The notes beneath the pieces were generated by a model. It was not told the DNA's origin. It did not search any database and was given only the letters and a program-made list of their open reading frames with translations. A program made the position numbers and the translations under genes. This document shows, piece by piece, positions 60,076-64,000 of a stretch of DNA of 64,000 nucleotides (positions within the stretch are counted from its first letter, which is position 1; each line of letters begins with the position of its first letter). Where the stretch lies: contig PZJY01000013.1 in NCBI GenBank assembly GCA_031472005.1, forward strand, positions 1,798,001 to 1,862,000. The letters run 5' to 3'. This DNA is from Tetracladium setigerum (taxonomy: Eukaryota; Ascomycota; Leotiomycetes; Helotiales).

Positions 60076-62053
60076 TTAAACCCCAGCAACCTCCTCATCA
60101 AGCAACGCATCTGGATTAGTATGCGTTCTCGTCCTTTGGTTTGCATCACCACTCGTAGAAGTTGGAGTCGTGATGCCAAGTTCTTCGATGTATACTATCC
60201 ATATTATATGTAAATTAGCAACGTCTCTTCCACAATGCCTATCCGAAACAAAAAGGGATAACGTACCATGTGGACTAATCAGCCAACTCAATACGAAGGC
60301 AACAGCAAAACAACTCGCCAACACCACGAAAACCGTTTGCGTATACCTCCCCACCGTTCTGGCATAGATCAAATTGAACACCAATGGACACACGATTCTC
60401 GAAAGAGCATGTAAAAAGCCGGTTGCGCCAAGCAGACTGCCAACCATATCGTGTGGTACATGTTTCGTGAGACTAGATTGCAGTGTTGGGCTACCAATAC
60501 CGCCAAACGCAGTGATGATGCCTGCGACGAAAAATCCAGTCCCGGACCGAGCCAGGGCGTAGCCGAGATATCCCAAAAATTCCATCAAGATCGCAAAGCG
60601 AATACTCCACAAATCGAGCGCATCCGAACCCGAAAGCGGCTCAGGGATGGCAAAGCCCGATTTGCGACGTTGGCGATTGGCGCGACGCGTGCGGAAGAGG
60701 TAGTTGAGAAGTGGAAGCAGGATGATAAGCGCCGAGACACGGAATGTGTTGACGACGGAGATGAAGATAGAGGTGTCGTCGGTTTGCCAGTCGAATTGGA
60801 AGTTGACATAGAGGATTACGACTTGGACTGCACCCATGGCAACGCCGAACATGATGGTGTCAATGCCAGCGAGAAAAATGAGATTTGCGGTGAGTTTGGG
60901 TGAGGTACCGGGCCCAGTTGGGTAAAGAACTTTGAGGGAGGAGAAGAAGGAAACAATATGCTGGGAGGCGAATTGATCGAGGTTTTGGAATGTTGCTAGG
61001 TAAGAGTCGTTTATACTTAGCTCTGGGTTTGTTGAACTGATGGTTGATCGGGCATCTTTGGCTTTTGCGACTCTTTCGCGTGCGAGTAATTGGCGTTTCT
61101 TGATGAGTGATTCGGGGATGATAAGTACTAGGAGGAGCATAAAGAATAGGTGAATGCCGAGAGCAACATAGAAGACCGAGAGCAAGCTTTGCGTATATTT
61201 GTAGAGAATCGCAGCGAGTAAAGGTCCCACCGCTATCCCCGCAAAGAGACACGCATGGAAGAAACCGAATGCTTGAGCTCGTTTGGGTGGTGCAGTGCAA
61301 TCTGATGCATAGGCGTAACTGATAGCCATTCCAGTGGTGAAAGAGCCACAAAGACCGTCGCACACACCTCCAACGAGCAGCCAGCGGTAATGAATGCTGT
61401 CTGGGAAGGTAGCAATAGCAATAGTGATCAATTCGCCACAGAATGCTCCCAGGCTGGATGCGAACAGAATCTTGGTCCGGCCATATTGATCTGAAAGTGA
61501 TCCAAGTTTGGGAGCAACAATTGCAGAGATGATTCCAATTGTGAGGGTCATAGTAAGCAAGAACTCAGCAACCAGCGACTGAACTTTGGCCAGAACGTCA
61601 GGATCTCGACACTGCGGGTTGTTTCCACCAAGGAGGATGGGTGTGAAAATGAAGGTGGGATCGAGTTTTGATTTTTCGATGAGATAGTCCCGGCAGACGA
61701 GAGACGTGATTAGGTTGGTCTTTGGTACGACAATACCTCCCAATGCGACAGCGAAGAGGAAGAACGGTGGTAGTAGCCAAGTGACCTGATATCGTCAGTT
61801 TTCAATTTCAAGTTTAAAGTAACTGATCTGAGCTAACTGAAGGCTTCCTCCACCACTTCAAACCCTCAAAATCCGCCGCCCCTTCCCATACCGGAGCGTC
61901 CCCATTATCTGCAGATGTGTTGTTGGTGAGTAGAGGTGTCCGCTCTGAAGCTCCTAACCTGCGCAGTGAATCTGCCGCTCCCCAGTTCAATTCGTCTGCA
62001 TCTTCTTGAGTCCGGCCTGCCACAGCGTCTGCATATGTTCCCTGTTCAACCAT
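60076..62053 (-). CDS. MFS transporter, DHA1-like
   Basis: Twelve-TM major facilitator resembling fungal members of the tetracycline-resistance-like group (yeast YCR023C style). Exons 62053-61838, 61785-60267 and 60194-60076; introns 52 and 72 bp; 617 residues. A hydrophilic N-terminus (RTPLLTNN motif) leads to TM1. The MFS loop 2-3 signature appears as GSLSDQYGRTKILF, then CDGLCGSFTTGMAISYAYASDCT and HACLFAGIAVGPLLAAILY. The second half has LSGSDALDLWSIRFAILMEF and GGIGSPTLQSSLTKHVPHD. The tail is hydrophilic (TPTSTSGDANQRTRTHTNP). The 72-bp second intron is a multiple of three without a stop, so a retained-intron form of 641 residues is possible. It is probably unrelated to the PKS cluster, with two genes and 8 kb between. 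Substrate unknown. Confidence 0.87.
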
Positions 62054-63007
62054 TGTTCCAGGCCGAGGCGTAGGGGCTCGAATAGCGCGATATCAAGCTA
62101 GAATGGTGATGCGCGCGAGGTCGAAGAGCGATGGTTTGCTGGTCAACGAAGGATGTTTCGTATCTGGTATTCGGATTGCAGAGAAGACCCTCCGGATTGG
62201 CAGATAACAATCAGGTGCGAGCATGCATTTCTGGGAGTGTCGATAATGTTGGGTGGTCGTGTGTTGATAGTACCTACGTAAAAGACCTTGTCGTCATCCA
62301 CTTTTTGGTACCTGACGGGTGAATGAGTTGGCAGACGCGCTGATAAGGAAACTGGACTGGCCAGTATGGCAACTTTTTGGCAGGTAATTGGTGATAGGGT
62401 GAATAATTGGAGAACAGCGCACTCACGACTGAAGATATTCGTAAAGTCGCAACAATAACCCAATGATGTGTTTGAAACTTGGGGTCTGGATGGGGAAGTT
62501 GGACGTGGATGCTTGATAATCTATCTGCACAAGATCTCGGGTTTCACGGTAACCCGAATCCCGGACTCCATCTGTTGAACCCGAATTCTGTTTTGATGTT
62601 TCTGTGTTTTTGAAGTAATTCTTTCCTCAAAGGGAGCTCATTCGAAAATAGGTTATTTCCACGCTTTCAGGTAGTTATCTCTGCGTGTAACGATATCATT
62701 TTCCGACGCCGCTGTCATGGCCACGTGGACCATGCGTGTATGACAATAATCTTGAATGGTGACGTTCTATGTTCCACTTCTTGGCTGCTTCTTCCCACTG
62801 TGCCTGTCTCGCATCGAGCCACAGAATCGCCAAGCCATCTAATCTGATCTGTTTCTTCCGCCTGCTCGGTTTGATGGAGATACTGGTCTGTTCCGCCCCC
62901 GTCACAAGGGGAATGTGAAGAGAGAAATACCCGATCGCGTGCGCAAGTATTATTGTTCTTTTGTGGTCTAAATATACAATAGTTACAATGCCATATCCAT
63001 GGACTTC
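62054..63007. other. intergenic region
   Basis: 0.95 kb holding the promoter of the MFS gene and the 3' flank of ferrochelatase. No gene is supported. A short inverted pair CGGGTTTCACGGTAACCCG (62537-62555) could form a small hairpin. Confidence 0.45.
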
Positions 63008-64000
63008 CTAAACCGCCAGTGTTTCCTCCTTGGCTTCTCCCGCAAAAAACCTTTTGCTTTCCTCGCACTTCGCACTGGTACATCCTGGACACCTCAATCC
63101 CATTTGCTTGCTGCAGGCTACTCCACTATCCAGATGTGCCTTGGCAATATCTGCTAACGCCTGTATGAATACCGGCGATCCATTCAAACTTTCTGCTCGT
63201 TTAATGGTGTCTTTGTGACCTGATTCGCCAATGACTTCTTCGTCAAGCTCATACAGAGTCTCGATGTGATCTGAAGTGAATGCAACGGGGATTAAGATCA
63301 GATTCTTTTGTCCTTTGGCGATGTAATTCTCAACTGTATCGCTGGTCTGGGCTCCGAGCCATGCGCTAGGGCCAACCTGTGATTGCCATACTAGACGATA
63401 TGGGTGGGAGAAGTTGAGTCTCTGCATGACAGCATAGACGGTAGCTGCAACTTCAGCGGGATATGGGTCACCTGTTTGGAGTCAGCGAAGGATCTCGCCA
63501 CATCACGGGGGAAAGCAATACCTCTGTTGACGACCGACATTGGTAGACTGTGGGCCGAGAACAACAACACAACTTCTTTGCGTTGGTCTTCTGGATATGA
63601 CTCCAACTGCGCCTCGATATTGAGTGCAATAGCATCCACCAATCCTGGGTGGGCTGGCCACCTATCAATCACACTCCATTCAATTGATCCGTCCTTCTCG
63701 CCGGCGCTGATTCCTTTCGTCTTTCCTTCCAGCTTCTGCCTCCATCTCCACAACTCGTTGATGCTACTGCCGGTAGTCGAACAGCTGTACTGTGGGTATT
63801 GTGTGAAGGCGACGGCTCTTCCCCCCTTGCCATTTCCGAAACCATCCGCTAGCAACTTATTGTACATCTCCTCCGTCAATGGATTGGCGTATCTGAAAGC
63901 CACGTAAGGCTTGTGGGGAGCCGTCTCTGGCGAGATTTTGTCTAGAATCTTGCACATCTCTGCCGCCTGGTACTCTGACCACTTCCGAATGGGTGATCCA
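63008..64000 (-). CDS. HEM15: ferrochelatase, 5' end beyond window
   Basis: Terminal heme-biosynthesis enzyme inserting Fe2+ into protoporphyrin IX at the matrix side of the mitochondrial inner membrane. Two exons are visible (64000-63522 and 63471-63008; 50-bp intron). The frame is open to the window edge with GSPIRKWSEYQAAEM, so the N-terminus lies to the right. Family motifs are VAFRYANPLTEEM, AVAFTQYPQYSCSTTGSS, the catalytic-His stretch VLLFSAHSLPMSVVNRG, DPYPAEVAATV, SQVGPSAWLGAQT, and PVAFTSDHIETLYELDEEV. The C-terminus carries Cys-x2-Cys-x4-Cys (RCPGCTSAKCEESKRFF), the pattern of the [2Fe-2S]-ligating tail known from animal and fission-yeast enzymes and absent from baker's yeast Hem15. 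No frame break is seen in this part. Confidence 0.95.

Noticed and set aside
62537..62555. Short inverted repeat as terminator or tRNA stem
   Set aside because: Only a seven-base stem without other tRNA features; not diagnostic in a eukaryotic intergenic region.

Overview
The window looks like nuclear DNA of a filamentous ascomycete (Pezizomycotina; Leotiomycetes is my best guess, from general gene style only). Genes carry short introns (about 41-170 bp, GT...CTAAC/CTGAC-like...AG). The encoded proteins are typical fungal ones (Afg2, Sec4, Nca2, Imp2, eIF2alpha, Nte1, Hem15, a DUF221 channel), and spacing is loose, with several gene-free stretches of 0.7-4.6 kb. I see no transposon, rRNA, CRISPR array or confident tRNA.

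Layout. 1-4.6 kb: gene-poor, with many TACAGTAC/GTACTGTA words. 4.6-5.6 kb: a small basic conserved hypothetical. 5.6-9.0 kb: gene-free, with microsatellites and a 22-bp perfect palindrome. 9.0-33.1 kb: dense housekeeping block, rich in mitochondrial functions: AFG2 (ribosome biogenesis ATPase), a mitochondrial hypothetical, SEC4 (Rab GTPase), NCA2, a PPR-like mitochondrial protein, an MME1-type carrier, IMP2 protease, SUI2 (eIF2alpha), NTE1 (lysophospholipase), guanine deaminase. 34.8-52.3 kb: a secondary-metabolite gene cluster. 53-64 kb: an F-box/2EXR-like protein, a DUF221 (CSC1/RSN1-type) cation channel, an MFS transporter, and ferrochelatase running off the right edge.

The cluster is the most interesting part. 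A 3171-residue highly reducing polyketide synthase (KS-AT-DH-MT-ER-KR-ACP) ends in a choline/carnitine-type acyltransferase (cAT) domain and has no thioesterase. It is divergently transcribed from an egghead-type GT2 glycosyltransferase. Next to that is a second divergent pair: a 14-TM-type MFS exporter and an HxxxD acyltransferase. My inference is a methyl-branched polyketide released onto a polyol or sugar by the cAT domain, then mannosylated or otherwise glycosylated, acylated and exported. That resembles the roselipin/TMC-151-154 class in logic. No pathway-specific transcription factor is visible.

A second notable observation is a set of about twelve apparent one-base deletions that break otherwise conserved reading frames in eight genes (AFG2, the 11.7-kb gene, the PPR gene, the carrier, IMP2, NTE1, guanine deaminase, the DUF221 channel). 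Nearly all fall in short homopolymers, mostly G/C, and all are cured by adding one base. The PKS, NCA2, SEC4, SUI2, glycosyltransferase and acyltransferase genes are intact. Homopolymer undercalling is the simplest explanation, so these genes should not be read as pseudogenes without checking the reads.
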